A program made the position numbers and the translations under genes. A stretch of DNA of 64,000 bases from Medicago truncatula (taxonomy: Eukaryota; Streptophyta; Magnoliopsida; Fabales; Fabaceae): contig NC_053045.1 in the NCBI RefSeq assembly GCF_003473485.1, positions 50,386,494 through 50,450,493 on the forward strand. Direction: 5' to 3'. Positions 46,801 through 58,288 of this stretch are shown here, in pieces (position 1 is the first letter of the stretch; every line of letters starts with the position of its first letter). The notes beneath the pieces are model-generated. The model saw only the letters and a list, made by a program, of their open reading frames with translations. It was not told the DNA's origin and searched no databases.

Positions 46801-48875
46801 ACGAGATATACGCACACAAGAAGATTTTGTTAGTAAACTGTCAGGACACAAATCAGAGGTTAGATTTAGTTCTATTTCCTAGCTTCATCACTTTACATGC
46901 TATTCATCATGATTTTGATTTTGATTTTTTATTTTTCGAAGGTTTGTGGACTGAAGTGGTCATATGATAACCGTGAGTTGGCATCTGGAGGAAATGACAA
47001 CAAAGTATGCAATCACAAACTTAATGATTTATCTGAAGTATCCAACTGCACTATTATTCTTTTCTTCTCCTGCACTGAAACTCACTCAATTCATATTGTT
47101 GCAGTTGTTTGTTTGGAATCAACACTCAACCCAGCCTGTCCTCAAGTACTGTGAGCACACAGCAGCTGTTAAAGCTATTGCATGGTCTCCTCATCTTCAT
47201 GGACTTCTTGCATCTGGAGGAGGAACTGCAGATAGATGTATTCGTTTCTGGAATACAACCACAAACTCACACCTAAGCTGTATGGACACTGGAAGTCAGG
47301 TAAGAGTACTTCTTAACTGGTTTATATTTTCATACAAATGCACTGTATTTCAAAATTTGCTGTAATTTGGCGCCGCTGGTTGTTGGCCTTATATAGTTGT
47401 TGTCTAGTTGCTAGAAAACTTATATTTAATTTGTTGGAAGGGAAGGGGGAATGCTACTTCCCCCAAACACCTTCCCCTCTCATGTTTTGCTCACTTTACA
47501 CACGCATTTTATGTGGTGCTATGAAATCATTCCTTACTTTATCATATGTAGTTACTCAGACATCACTGGGAAAATGGCTCCAGTCTAGTTTTCTTACTCT
47601 ATTAAAAGGTTGTAAAAAAAATCCTAAATAAAACTAAAGCAGATCCTAGTTCTAGCTGGTTACCATTCATAACTGCAAAAGTTAGATTATTGAAGTTCTT
47701 TTTCAGTTCATAAGTTTCAGAATATATGGTATTTGCCTTCACATATTGAGAGAAGGATAAATAGGTCTTCTCTGCTCTTTCTCTTTCTTAACACAAATCA
47801 AATGATTTTTAATCTATATATTTTGCAGGTTTGCAATCTTGTCTGGTCCAAAAATGTCAATGAACTAGTAAGCACACATGGCTACTCCCAGAACCAGATA
47901 ATTGTTTGGAGATACCCCACTATGTCAAAGGTACAAAGTGTCTTCTGTGATAAAGTGTATGTCTTTTGTTATCACCTAAGTTAAACAAGTTTTACCATAT
48001 TTTTTTGTCCTTTGATGCAGCTGGCGACTCTTACCGGCCATACTTATAGGGTTCTCTATCTTGCCATCTCTCCGGATGGACAGGTATTTTAGTTCTTTCA
48101 CTAATCCTCATTCTAGATTACTGAGTATGTAATGACAAAGAAAATATTTTTTTATCATCTATGCTATATTCCTGATTGTGATGAGTACTATTTCAGACTA
48201 TTGTAACTGGAGCTGGAGATGAAACGCTTAGGTTCTGGAATGTTTTCCCTTCCCCTAAATCACAGGTAAACTATTCATTAAAAGATGGAGAAAAATCTTG
48301 TCCCGTCCACTGGCCCTGCCAGTTTAGGTTTTTGAATATTAGTCTTTTATTCCTGGAAATATGACTTGAGTCTGGTGATTAGGTTACATTAATTCACTTC
48401 ACTAGTTTTCTAGAAGGGCTGCAGTATCATTTTCTTTTCTCGTCTATTTTTGTTGTTTGAGAGACTTTTAATTATAAGTTGCTTTGCATTCATGAAGATG
48501 TACCATTCACTGTTTTATTTTTATTTATTTTATGTTAGTCTCATGAAAGAGACCGGGTATACGAGAAATATTATCTCTTGCTCGTAAAGTTTGTCTTACA
48601 TATCTCATGTGTGAGATTTATCAAATGTCAATTACCTACATAACCAAATGACAAATTTAAATGCCTACTTTCAAATTCATCAGTTTATCTTTAAATGCTA
48701 TGTCCGTATAACATCATTTAGTATGGGAAGATATACTTGAATGTAATATAAACCGACTAATCTTATTGATTATTTCATTGTTAATATGTTAATTGACAAA
48801 CTGATGTGACCAACGATGCAGAATACTGAAAGTGAAATCGGAGCATTATCTCTTGGAAGAACTACTATCAGGTGA
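43824..48875 (+). CDS. CCS52A: Cell cycle switch protein CCS52A (Cdh1/FIZZY-related APC/C activator)
   Basis: Activator and substrate receptor of the anaphase-promoting complex; in Medicago it drives mitotic cyclin destruction and endoreduplication, including in nodule cells. Ten exons: 43824-44297, 44385-44507, 44658-44762, 46679-46858, 46942-47004, 47105-47299, 47829-47930, 48021-48083, 48197-48265, 48822-48875. All introns are phase 0 with GT/AG borders; the product is 475 aa, as I recall for MtCCS52A. Visible motifs: C-box DRFIPSR (51-57), Cdh1-specific motif [12 protein letters not shown] (80-91), seven WD40 repeats (from [12 protein letters not shown] onward), cyclin-binding RVL in the last part, and the C-terminal Ile-Arg tail. 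Ser/Thr-Pro sites in the N-terminus (TPEK, SPVK, RSPYK) suit CDK inhibition. Intron 3 (1.9 kb) has a minisatellite. No defects. Confidence 0.98.
45367..45650. repeat. 34-bp minisatellite in CCS52A intron 3
   Basis: About eight copies of a 34-bp unit GTCGTGTTGTGCATTATGTC plus TATATTCATTCTGT. Two versions alternate (ATTATG...TTCATTCTGT and ATTGTG...TTAATGCCGT), so the real period is often 68 bp. A GTCGT pentamer is further expanded at 45430-45455. The strand keeps long open frames in all three registers because the unit lacks stops. Confidence 0.88.
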
Positions 48876-50640
48876 TTGATCCTGGCATTGCAGCCTAATC
48901 ATGTGGCATATTTCTAAGTTTGGGTTGCTGTGTAGAACTAAATTTCAGAGCAGAGAACACCATGGTGGAAAAACCTTGAATATAAAAACACCACCAATGT
49001 AGCATCTTTACCAACTGGGAGAGCCTTGGAGGGAGCTATAAAAGTTTTGATATGGCTGCCGGTGATATCTATTCCTGCATTCATGTGTAGTCTCATTTTA
49101 TATTGAAAAGATGATAACAAATGGGTAATTTATTGTCTTGGACTTATACAATGCATTGATGGAGTTGTAGCCAAGTTTTTTTATTACTCTTTTTTTTTTG
49201 TTCTTTTTGATAGTGCTCTCCTGCATTATATATAATTTTAAGATGCATTAACAGAGAAAACATCCTTAACAAACTTGTATATAATTATTTTTCCTTCACT
49301 GTGGTGACGTGGGGTCAATGCTTTCTTTATATCAATACTTCTTTTTTCTTCCCCTCACAAAAACTTCTAAGTTCTGATTGTGCATTTAAGTTTCTTTGAA
49401 ATCATGGTTTCAATGCTATGCTATCAACTTATGTTATGACTCGAGAAGAAAATTTTATCTTCTGAACCGGATCAGAGTTGGTGAGCTTTTTACCTCTTAC
49501 CTAAACTAAAATGCTGCATGGATGATCTACCAAACTAATGTAGAATGAGACATTGGTTTTATTTCAAGCCCCTTTGTTTATTAAGAAAAATATTCTGCTG
49601 ACACATGATTGTATTTTACATCTTTGAAGACCTTTCGCAACACACAAGCTCCACCTATATGTGATATGTCCCTCTGCAAGTCCCAATCTCCACTTGATTA
49701 AATTAATACCTTTCTGTGCCAAATAAGAGGCATAATTCATAAACACCAGCTTCGCTGTAGGGTTTCATGGTAAGGTAGGACCCTGACTGAGGGGTATGGA
49801 TTACTTCAACTAACAATTATTGTCACTGATATAAGAATAAAGTACTCCAAAAATATATTAAATTGTTTATATAATTTTTTAGTTTCCAAAATTTTTCAAA
49901 ATTATATTTTTGACTTCCTTTGGAAAGTGAGTTCATTTCCAACTTTTGAAATATATAATTTTTGTCTTTTTTAAAAAAATATTTTAAAAAAGAAAAGATA
50001 AGTTGCAGTCCTCTTTCATCACATAAAAAAATAAAAAGTCGTGGTCCTCCTATTAAACATTAGAGATGGGTCATGGGTTAAGAGTTAAGACTAGATTTCG
50101 GTGATAGAAAATGACATTTTAAAAACCGGGAAAGAAAACATGTAGCTTTTCAAATGAGACTAAAAAAACACTATAAATTATTAGACAATCAACAATATAT
50201 CTAAACCGAACTTTATCTATTGGACATTTATTAGGATCCTTTAGCTATACATACTGAAAAATCTTCTGCTGATGATACGTGTTTGTACATATCTATTTTC
50301 TGTCTCTTTAAAAAATGAAAGCTTGCTACTTTTTTATTTCCCTATAATTGAAGCAGTTAAGCTCCATCCCTGCAATGATCTCTACTAATTATTTAATAGA
50401 AGCATCCCTACCAATAGAAATAGAATCGCAACCCACAATCTCCAGTTATGGGTCCCTCCACAACTCCCCAACTTGATTTATACCTTCCTTTCTTTGCCAA
50501 ATAATTGGCATAAACATCATTTCACCATAAACGTGTTGGACAATTCTCCTCTAAAATGAGCAACAACTGATATTATTCATTTTATGTGAACAAATCATTT
50601 TAGAGATTAAAATGAGTAATATCAACTTTTGATAAAAGTA
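48876..50640. other. CCS52A 3' region and spacer
   Basis: The first ~400 bp should include the CCS52A 3' UTR. No other gene or repeat can be supported. Confidence 0.5.
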
Positions 50641-50641
50641 T

Positions 50642-50770
50642 GTGTGAGCTTCTTTCGGTTAATAAGGACATTACATAATATATGTAGGGGTTGGGGTTCA
50701 AACCTCGGACGCCTCACTTATTCACCTTAAGGGTGAATTTCTAGGCACTAGTATACTTGACAAAAAAACA
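50642..50770 (+). mobile_element. SINE of the Au-like, tRNA-derived type
   Basis: Begins TGTGAGCTTCTTTCGGTTAA (box A), then GGGGTTCAAACCTCGG (box B near 50693), CGCCTCACTTATTCACCTT, and CACTAGTATACTTGACAAAA before an A-rich stretch. This order of words follows the angiosperm Au SINE. Somewhat diverged. Confidence 0.65.
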
Positions 50771-52860
50771 ATTTTTGATAAAAAGAAATAAAAATCAATG
50801 ACAATATTATTATAAGCACATGCATAATAAATTGGATTTTGCTTTACTGAATGACAAAAATCCCAACAAAATTATTTACATGCGCTTGCAAAGCTAAATT
50901 AAACAGCAACATGAAATGGAATTTTTCAAATTGGTGAATATCTAACTTAAGTTCTATTATACAAAAGACTAAAACATCTTCAAAAAAATCTCCGATATGG
51001 TACTACAGCAACGCAATTAGCACGTAATGCTTGGCGACCCTATCTTGAAAAGTGTAAGAAAAATTTCATGATAATATTCAATTAATGCCATTGAGCCAAG
51101 GAAGACCAAATCAACAAGTGAATTCACTATGTTGCTACTCCTTTGGTCGCCAAGTGGTGTTTCGTCTACCCTGCTTCTGCTACTTAGTTCCAGCAACAGG
51201 CATCATTGACTAGAACTAGTCCCTGCGATCCAACATACAGACATTGATGTCAATAAACATCTATATCCAGAAACTTGAACTAAGAGCATGAACATGAACA
51301 CGGCTAAATGTCCTCATACATACATTTGGTCCAAATCACATTTTGTTTTGAGTGCAATTATGGATATTTGCAGTAGTTCAAAGTCAAATGGTGTTGGTAG
51401 CATTACCTATCCTGATTGCTGAATACAATTTAATACTATGTGCAAAACAAATACAATCTAAATTAATATTAAAGCAAACCACAATAGCTAAGTTTTAAAA
51501 CTCTGTAACAACAACATCAACAACAACCAAGTTTAATCCCACTAAGTGGGTACCTGGATCAAATTACGCCATAATGTTCTATCATAAAGCATAGCCATGG
51601 TGTCAATTGAACTCTGTAAGCGACCAATAAATTAAACTAAGATGGGATCACAGCTTCAGATTAGACCAGACTAAACATGAGGAGCTGGCTGCCACATTCA
51701 AAAGGATGAAAATGAACAAATCCAATGAGGAACTGGATTCAGCTTGGTAGTGATAGGCTTCAGCTCAACATGGTTGAATTCAATCATCTTGTTGGCCTAT
51801 TGGGTATGTTGCAAACTTGCAACCATAGGTTTGCTTATGTAATCATGAACCAGAAAACATAAAAGCGATTGGAGTTGAGTGCTACAACTAAGAGGTTAAT
51901 GTCTGTGCATTATGGAGTCTTATCATTACTTTAGCTATATGAGTCAAAGCAAAACTGCCTGAGTTTACATAAAAGCGATTGCGGGTGAATTAAGCCAATT
52001 TTGATACCTAAAATCATAAACTTGAAGGATTCTATGATTTAACTCAATAATTTGACACCATGGCTATCATGATTTAGAAAAAGGGGTTCATTTCTAACCA
52101 AAAGCAAATGTATTATTCACATCCTAATTCCAATAATTATCCAAATGTCAAATGTATCATTAGAACATTAAATAATTTAACCACCACTTTCATCTGAAAC
52201 CTTGGCAATGACCTTTGCAGTAGTCCTTATATTAAAGAAATGCAAAAAATATACCCAATGACCTTTGCAGTAGTCCTTCTGTTTAGGGTCCCCATTAGTG
52301 GTAACAACGGTGCCTAATATGCCATGTTAATGCCAGTTGGCATCTAAAAAATACAAACCCAATTCCTTTCTGAAGACTTGATCAGTAGTAATGAGTGTTA
52401 GTCCATGTGGCATTAAACGTGCCAAACAAGCATGTGTCTTGCTACTTGTCGATCTTGTTAATCTTAGCATAGTGGATAGCCACTATTGTGAAGACTAAAG
52501 GGCAATCATACTTGATAATTATAATTAATTTTGGTCATTTGCTACTAACATTAAAAATAAACACCCTAATACCTTAACTACTAACTGAACAGAGAAAAAC
52601 AAAGAAAACCAACAGAACAGAGAAGAACATAGCAGTCTCCTTCACATGCAGAAGAAGGTAAGAAAACCAACAACAACACAGAGAAGAACAGCTTTGTAAC
52701 TTTGTGCAAAAGGAGACACAGCTTTGTAGCTTTGCGCAGGGAAACAAAGCTTAGTACAGGGAGAACAAAGTGTCGCAATGAAGGAGAACTATTTTTTGTA
52801 ACCAGAAGAAATATGTTCTCGAATACAAATAAATAAACGGGCAACTTAAAAACAGAGAAA
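50771..52860. other. Spacer, no supported gene
   Basis: AT-rich, with a SINE-like piece at 51505-51605. 52570-52770 repeats purine-rich words such as ACAGAGAAGAACA and CAGCTTTGTA; the minus frame 52581-52907 comes from this and has no recognised domain. Confidence 0.45.
51505..51605 (+). mobile_element. Dispersed repeat fragment (CCCACTAAGTGGG family)
   Basis: The text AACAACAACCAAGTTTAATC, CCCACTAAGTGGGTACCTGG, ATCAAATTACGCCATAATGT and TCTATCA is a well-known dispersed plant repeat often described as SINE-like. Only a fragment is here. Confidence 0.5.
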
Positions 52861-52863
52861 TGA

Positions 52864-53183
52864 TATTTGTACAACCACTTTTTGACAACTTTCTCTCTCA
52901 TACTCACATTATGTTTTTACTTTCTCTCTCTATTGCTCTCTGTTGTCAATAGCGGCCGAACGCGGCGCGGCCAAAAACAACAAAGCACGACACAGTGCTC
53001 CAACGCGGAGCGTTTGGAGAAAGCGGATGAAGCGGGGGCCGAGTCAATTTTTGGGGTGGCCGCGCCACGCCGCATTTCCGCTTTGACAACAGAGCTATTG
53101 CTTTGGTTTTTGTGCCAATACCTCTTTTTCTTTGTGAAATTATGGTTGTCCCAAAAGTTGTCAATCAAATGGTTGTTCAAATA
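52864..53183. mobile_element. MITE (outer) interrupted by a hAT MITE
   Basis: Outer ends TATTTGTACAACC...TTTGACAACTTT on the left and the complement of TATTTGAACAACC...TTGACAACTTTT on the right, with CT-rich inner flanks. Without its guest the element would be about 155 bp. It resembles the MITE at 36978-37121. Confidence 0.7.
52938..53094. mobile_element. hAT-type MITE, 157 bp, with perfect 8-bp target duplication
   Basis: Terminal inverted repeats CTCTGTTGTCAA and TTGACAACAGAG are perfect complements. Direct repeats CTATTGCT flank it at 52930-52937 and 53095-53102. The interior is strikingly GC-rich (GCGGCCGAACGCGGCGCGGC, GTGGCCGCGCCACGCCGC) against AT-rich surroundings. Confidence 0.88.
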
Positions 53184-53850
53184 ACACAACTCCTTAAAGA
53201 AACGCGCATTGACCAGAATACCCTAAAATTAAACAGAGCAGTTTAAAAATATGGGTATTTGTGAGATTTCACCCTCAAACCCTAGACGGCCAACGGGAAA
53301 GAGTGACTGCGCTGCGATTTCATCGCGATTCGCGGCCGCAAATACGGTTCCTGCTGAACACAGGTTGCAGGAACAAGGGGTCGCAGTGTATGTCGTCTCC
53401 ACTATCCTATTATCATGCACGATTGCACCGCTACTGGCAACATAGCCAACTTACTGCTAACAAAGACCCCAAAATGGCATGACCAGTGCAACAAATAAAT
53501 TCACAGGTCAGAGACATATTTTTCAGGTTTCCTTTGTGTAGAGATTAATGTGAAAGTGTGTGCCAAAGTTGTGGATGAAAATGGCAGTTTATTGAATGTT
53601 AAACGCCTTAATATACACATGATAGGAGTTAAATAGCCATGCAACTCTTCTCATTCCAAGTTAAAATATTCAGCAGAAATAGAACATTCTTTACTTGAAT
53701 AAGAGCAAGCTTAAAACAAGTTATCCATGCACAGTGGCTTTCACACTCATATTGACTATGGAGAATAAAGGGTTAGGAAGACAAGAGACAATACCTACAC
53801 CAGTGTCGAAAAGGGTTGTAGATAACAGGGATTGTTTTCCTAAAAGCTAA
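53184..53850. other. Spacer with a short GC-rich patch
   Basis: 53270-53400 is GC-rich (TCGCGATTCGCGGCCGCAAA) and gives overlapping open frames in two registers, which I take as composition effects. Nothing else to report. Confidence 0.4.
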
Positions 53851-54694
53851 GGGGGCGTTTGTTTCCCTTCTGAAAAAAATATTCCCAGGATTCTTACGTT
53901 GGAACTAAACATGCCTTTGTTTGGTAGATAGGAACAAAAAAATAAGCTCAGGAATAAATAATTCCCAGGAACAAAAAAACACCCATGTTTACCCACGTTC
54001 TCCTCAATTTTATTCCCATGAGATGGGGTTGGGAAAACTTTATTCCCGGTAACCATAAACCCATGAGATGAAATGAAAACCCATTATTACCCTTTAATTT
54101 CACCATCGTAACATACTAAGATACTGAAATGATGAGGATCCCTTATATTGTTGAATTAATGTTAGTTAATGAGACAATAAAGTGATTGAAAACTCTCTAA
54201 TACTAAATGCAATTGCATCACTAGTGTATAAATAATAGAGTACGTATAAGTTCTTGACCCAAAAAAAAATAATTACGAATAAGTTGCTTTATTGTCTACA
54301 TGGACTAGGCTCCATTTTCGTAAAGCATATGCATAAAAATAATAATGCAGAAAGGATCGTATTGACATCATTTACATGTGGTTACTTGCTGATTGATTTC
54401 CTTGAATGTTTCTTTGTAGAATTTTCTTATTCCAGTTCATGTTTAATTAGTTGGTTTTCTATTTCTTATTAAACGGGTAAAATTGGAATTACATCATTCA
54501 TTCCCAGGAACAAGTTTTGCAATACAAACACATTTCAATTATTCCCAGTTTCTTTTTTAATAAAATTCCCAGGAACAAAACTATTTAACCAAACACTTTT
54601 TTCATATTTTCCTAGGAATAAAAATCACACCTTTATATTCCAGGGAAAGATAATTCCTGAGAATAAATTGTGTATCCATGAAACAAACGCACCC
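53851..54694. mobile_element. PIF/Harbinger-type non-autonomous element, 844 bp
   Basis: Starts GGGGGCGTTTGTTTC and ends GAAACAAACGCACCC (one mismatch in 15). TAA flanks both ends (53848-53850 and 54695-54697), the three-base duplication of PIF/Harbinger. Subterminal CCCAGGAAC/GTTCCTGGG words repeat inside (ATTCCCAGGA at several points). No transposase. Confidence 0.82.
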
Positions 54695-55051
54695 TAAAGG
54701 TTGCCATTATGAAGATCGTCTAAGGACTCAGGCGACTTCACCAAATAAAACTTTACACAGATCTCTACTCAAACACCTTCACATTTCTCCTGCTAGACTG
54801 TTGGACCAATAAACTAATGATGACTATCATGATCCTATAATTTGATGCAATCTAAAGAAGCTAAGAGATGTGTTATGAGCTAAATAAACTAGAGACCTAT
54901 ATTAGCTTGAATTGAATAACGATACACATAATTCTATCAACATGGTAACCAAAAAACTAGCATTCAATGAGTAACTGACAGTGAAGCATGTTTCAAAGAA
55001 CAACATACTATATAAGACTCTAATTATATACGGCACAGCATGAGAGTTTAC

Positions 55052-56806
55052 TTACCAGTACTTTATCAACCCGTCCCAGCCACACGTCGCTACTTTGCTC
55101 TGTTCCAGAGGATGCCACTGGCAACCAATGGTAACGCCTTCGTGACACTTGAGAGTTCTAAAGACTTTGCAACTCTTCCAATCCCAGAACCAACACTTAC
55201 CCTCACCATCTCCCGACATGACAAAACGTCCATCCGGCGAAAAATTGACCTGACAAGCATATCCAGCAACAATGTGTCCAGCAAACCTCTTCTTTTTGTT
55301 AAGTTGAAACTTCTCCCTTGTGCTATAAATAAGAATCTGGTTATCTAAGCTCTGCGCGGCGAGCCAATTCGCGTTGGGGTGAAGCGAAATGGAAGGCATA
55401 GAGTGCATATGTGGCTCACTAATATACTTTATAACCACGGGAATACCATACTCCCATACCCTGAGGGACTTGTCATCACTAGAAGTAACAAATCTCCTAT
55501 TGTTATCGACAAAAGTAATGGTATTGACAGCCCCCAAATGCTGATCATACTCTTGAGTTATCTGCCCTGTATTCATATCCCACTGAACAATCTTCTTATC
55601 ACTCATACCAGCCAACAAAACATTCTGTTTATCCTCATCCGGGTTAAGCTTCACAACATAAGGGATCTTCCCAGTGGAGAACGTCGATATAACCTGCCCC
55701 GTTTCGGTATCCCAATACTTAATATTCTTATCATAACCAGCACTCAAAAACTTTGTTCCATCATTAGTAAAACAAATATCCCTAACAGCTTTGGAATGAC
55801 CCATGTAAGTCCTCATACATTTACCAGTATTGAAAACATCCCAAATCTTAACCTTAGTATCCATACCAGCCGAGAGAATCAAATGACCTGAATTCGGGAA
55901 AAACCTAATTGCAGAAACCCCTTTCGTATGTCCACTCCAAGTATGCACCAATCTCTTCGGTATATAACAATGATCATTACTCGCCTTAGCATCTTTCGGA
56001 GGCGCAATCCAAGACCTACCTTGATAATCCCTTTCCTCTTTCCCATGAAAAGTACTCTTATCCTTAACAGCCTCAACTTTTTCACCACCAAAACCACTTT
56101 TTTCTTCGCCTTTCTTCTTGGCGTGCTCCTCAGCATATTTCTTCTGATCTTCCGTTAACTCTCCTTGTAAACCCTCCTTCTTCCCAGCCCAAGGACTCTT
56201 CTTATTCTTCAATAACCACGCCTCAGAAGCTGGATTCTCAATCTCAACACCCTCTTCGTCGTTGTTATTTTTGTCTTCTTCATCATCATTCTCTTCTTTC
56301 TTCTTAAGAGATTCAATTTTCCTCTTCTTCTGTTCGCGGTGTGGGATATTGTAAACAGAAGCAGCGTTATTCTTCTGCAAAGCATCGAAATCACCGATGT
56401 AATTCGACGCAGAAGGATCAGCAGCGTAACCGAATTTTAAAAAGGTGTTATGCTGTTCATCGAAGAGGAAAGGTTCAATATTAGCGTCTTCGACGAAACC
56501 AAGTTTGTGGTTACGCATACCTTGGGCTAAACCGTCTTTAGCGTAAGGGTGAGATGGGCCTTGAATGGGGGCCCAGAGTTGGTCGTAGGTAGGGTTGAAG
56601 GCGACGAGGTGTTGAGTTGGGTCGATGGGTTTGGAGAGGGTTTTGGGGTCGGCAACGGTTAGGGCGAGCATGGTGTCGTCAACTTTAGGGGCGGCAGAAC
56701 GGGATGGGAGGAGACGGGTTGGAGAATTTTCCGGTGAATTAGGGTTTTGAGTTGGTGAACCTGGATCGCTGTTGTTGTTGTCGGAGTATTGGTTGAGTAG
56801 ATCCAT
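55052..56806 (-). CDS. PRP17: Pre-mRNA-processing factor 17 (PRP17/CDC40)
   Basis: Nuclear WD40 splicing factor acting at the second catalytic step. One coding exon, 584 aa. N-terminal conserved part ([38 protein letters not shown]), a Lys/Glu/Asp-rich linker (about residues 150-260), [11 protein letters not shown], then seven WD40 repeats from about residue 285 ([20 protein letters not shown] to [10 protein letters not shown]). The start at 56806 begins MDLLNQY; the frame is open upstream to 56872 but that part is leader. The stop TAA overlaps a textbook donor (TACTG/GTAAGT); homologues end in one more residue, Asp, so a tiny last exon further left is possible, but I found no good one. A non-coding first exon is likely at about 57638-57790. 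Confidence 0.95.
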   Translation of the reverse strand: MDLLNQYSDNNNSDPGSPTQNPNSPENSPTRLLPSRSAAPKVDDTMLALTVADPKTLSKPIDPTQHLVAFNPTYDQLWAPIQGPSHPYAKDGLAQGMRNHKLGFVEDANIEPFLFDEQHNTFLKFGYAADPSASNYIGDFDALQKNNAASVYNIPHREQKKRKIESLKKKEENDDEEDKNNNDEEGVEIENPASEAWLLKNKKSPWAGKKEGLQGELTEDQKKYAEEHAKKKGEEKSGFGGEKVEAVKDKSTFHGKEERDYQGRSWIAPPKDAKASNDHCYIPKRLVHTWSGHTKGVSAIRFFPNSGHLILSAGMDTKVKIWDVFNTGKCMRTYMGHSKAVRDICFTNDGTKFLSAGYDKNIKYWDTETGQVISTFSTGKIPYVVKLNPDEDKQNVLLAGMSDKKIVQWDMNTGQITQEYDQHLGAVNTITFVDNNRRFVTSSDDKSLRVWEYGIPVVIKYISEPHMHSMPSISLHPNANWLAAQSLDNQILIYSTREKFQLNKKKRFAGHIVAGYACQVNFSPDGRFVMSGDGEGKCWFWDWKSCKVFRTLKCHEGVTIGCQWHPLEQSKVATCGWDGLIKYW

Positions 56807-56852
56807 TGTTGTTGTGAATGTTAATTGAAAGAAGATGAAGCTTTTAAAATTG

Positions 56853-57790
56853 CTGCAAGAAGGTTTAAACAATCACTTGACAGAGATTTTTTAGAAGAAG
56901 AAGAAAACAACAAGTGGAGAGAAAAACCAATGCCTTATACAGTATTATCAATAATTAAAGGTGAGAGACAAAGGACCAAATAGTATTATCTCTAAGTTCC
57001 AAGCAGTATTTCCTATTTAAGTGAAATAATAAAGTAACAAGAAGCGCAATAGGACCAAACAGTAGGATCAAAACTGTGCGCAAAATTAAGCCCATCAGGC
57101 CACCATAGCCAAATAATGATTCAAATCACAAAAAAAACATTATAGTGGTGTCAGACTCTTGAATGGAAACCCATCTCAATCAAAAGAACATTGAAACATA
57201 TCAATCGATTCCACACAATAACTTTGATTCAATTCTACTCAAAAAATTCAAACATATCAATTGACCCATACAACAGCTTATATTGTTTGTAAATGACCCA
57301 TAAAAGTTTACAAATAGTATTTTAAGTTAAATTTGGAGATTGTGCTTTCGATTATATTGAGTGGAATTGAAGTTAAAATATTGGCCAAATTTGTTTTTGA
57401 GTAAACTTGGATCATCTACCTCCACTGCCCTATGAAAAAGAACCCAAGACTACACGTTAAGAACCCAAGAACCCATTTCAGAAAACCCAGGAAAATGAGT
57501 AGTAAACTTGCATGATTTTTAGTTAACCAAAACATAATCCAAACAGAGCAAAATCTGTCTTAGTAACCAAAATCCGGATTTCAAAGAAATAAAAAAATCA
57601 GGGTTTCAATAGCAATTTAAGGAAGAATGTGACTTACCCTTGAAGCTAAAGATGAACACGGCGTCTGTACCGTCTCCGACACGGAGGTTTTTAGAAACAA
57701 CCGATTGGGTTTGATGTGGATTGAGAGAATTCCAAATTTGGGGAAGAAATTGGAAATTAGGGTTCATCCGAATTTGGGTGAAAGGGTAAG
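56853..57790 (-). other. Probable 5'-UTR exon and intron of PRP17
   Basis: On the minus strand a leader-like, CT-rich stretch ends at 57638 with a good donor (AGG/GTAAGTC). A good acceptor (CTTCTTGCAG) lies at 56853, 46 bp before the PRP17 start codon. A 785-bp intron in the 5' UTR fits both. No cDNA was available to confirm. Confidence 0.6.
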
Positions 57791-57866
57791 GAGAGGTGAA
57801 CCCAAATATTTTTTGTCGTTTTAATTTTGAATTGTTTCTTTATTTTTAAGTTAATAAAAAAAAAAA

Positions 57867-58276
57867 CTTAAATATGTCTTTAGTCCCTGCACTTTCATCA
57901 GATTTTGACATTGGTCCCTACACTTTTTTTTGTTTGGAATTGGTCCCTGCACTTTGTAAAAATATTGGTATTGATCCCTCTGTTAACTTTCTATTAAAAA
58001 AAAATACAAAACTATTGGTATTAGTCCCCGCACTTTTTAAAAATATTGGTATTGGTCCCTGCACTTTGTAAAAATTTTGATATTGGTGCCACGTGGTGTG
58101 AAATGATTTGGCAACGTGGCACTTCGTTAGTTTTGTGTTTTTTTTTAATAGAAATTTAACAGAGGGACCAATACCAATATTTTTACAAAGTACATGGACC
58201 AATGCCAAACAAAAAAAAGTGCAGGGACCAATGCCAAAATCTGATGAAAGTGCAGGGACCAATGACACATTTAAAC
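57867..58276. mobile_element. Inverted-repeat element, 410 bp, with ~130-bp arms
   Basis: Left arm CTTAAATATGTCTTTAGTCC and onward (GTCCCTGCACTTT three times) is mirrored by the right arm ending GTGCAGGGACCAATGACACA then TTTAAA. The long, GGTCCCT-rich inverted ends are those of a common legume family that I take to be Mutator-like. A-runs flank both ends, so no target duplication can be read. Confidence 0.8.
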
Positions 58277-58288
58277 CAAAAAAAAAAA

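Noticed and set aside
52917-53482. Several GC-rich overlapping frames
   Set aside because: Caused by a GC-rich MITE and a GC-rich patch; no coding signal beyond composition.
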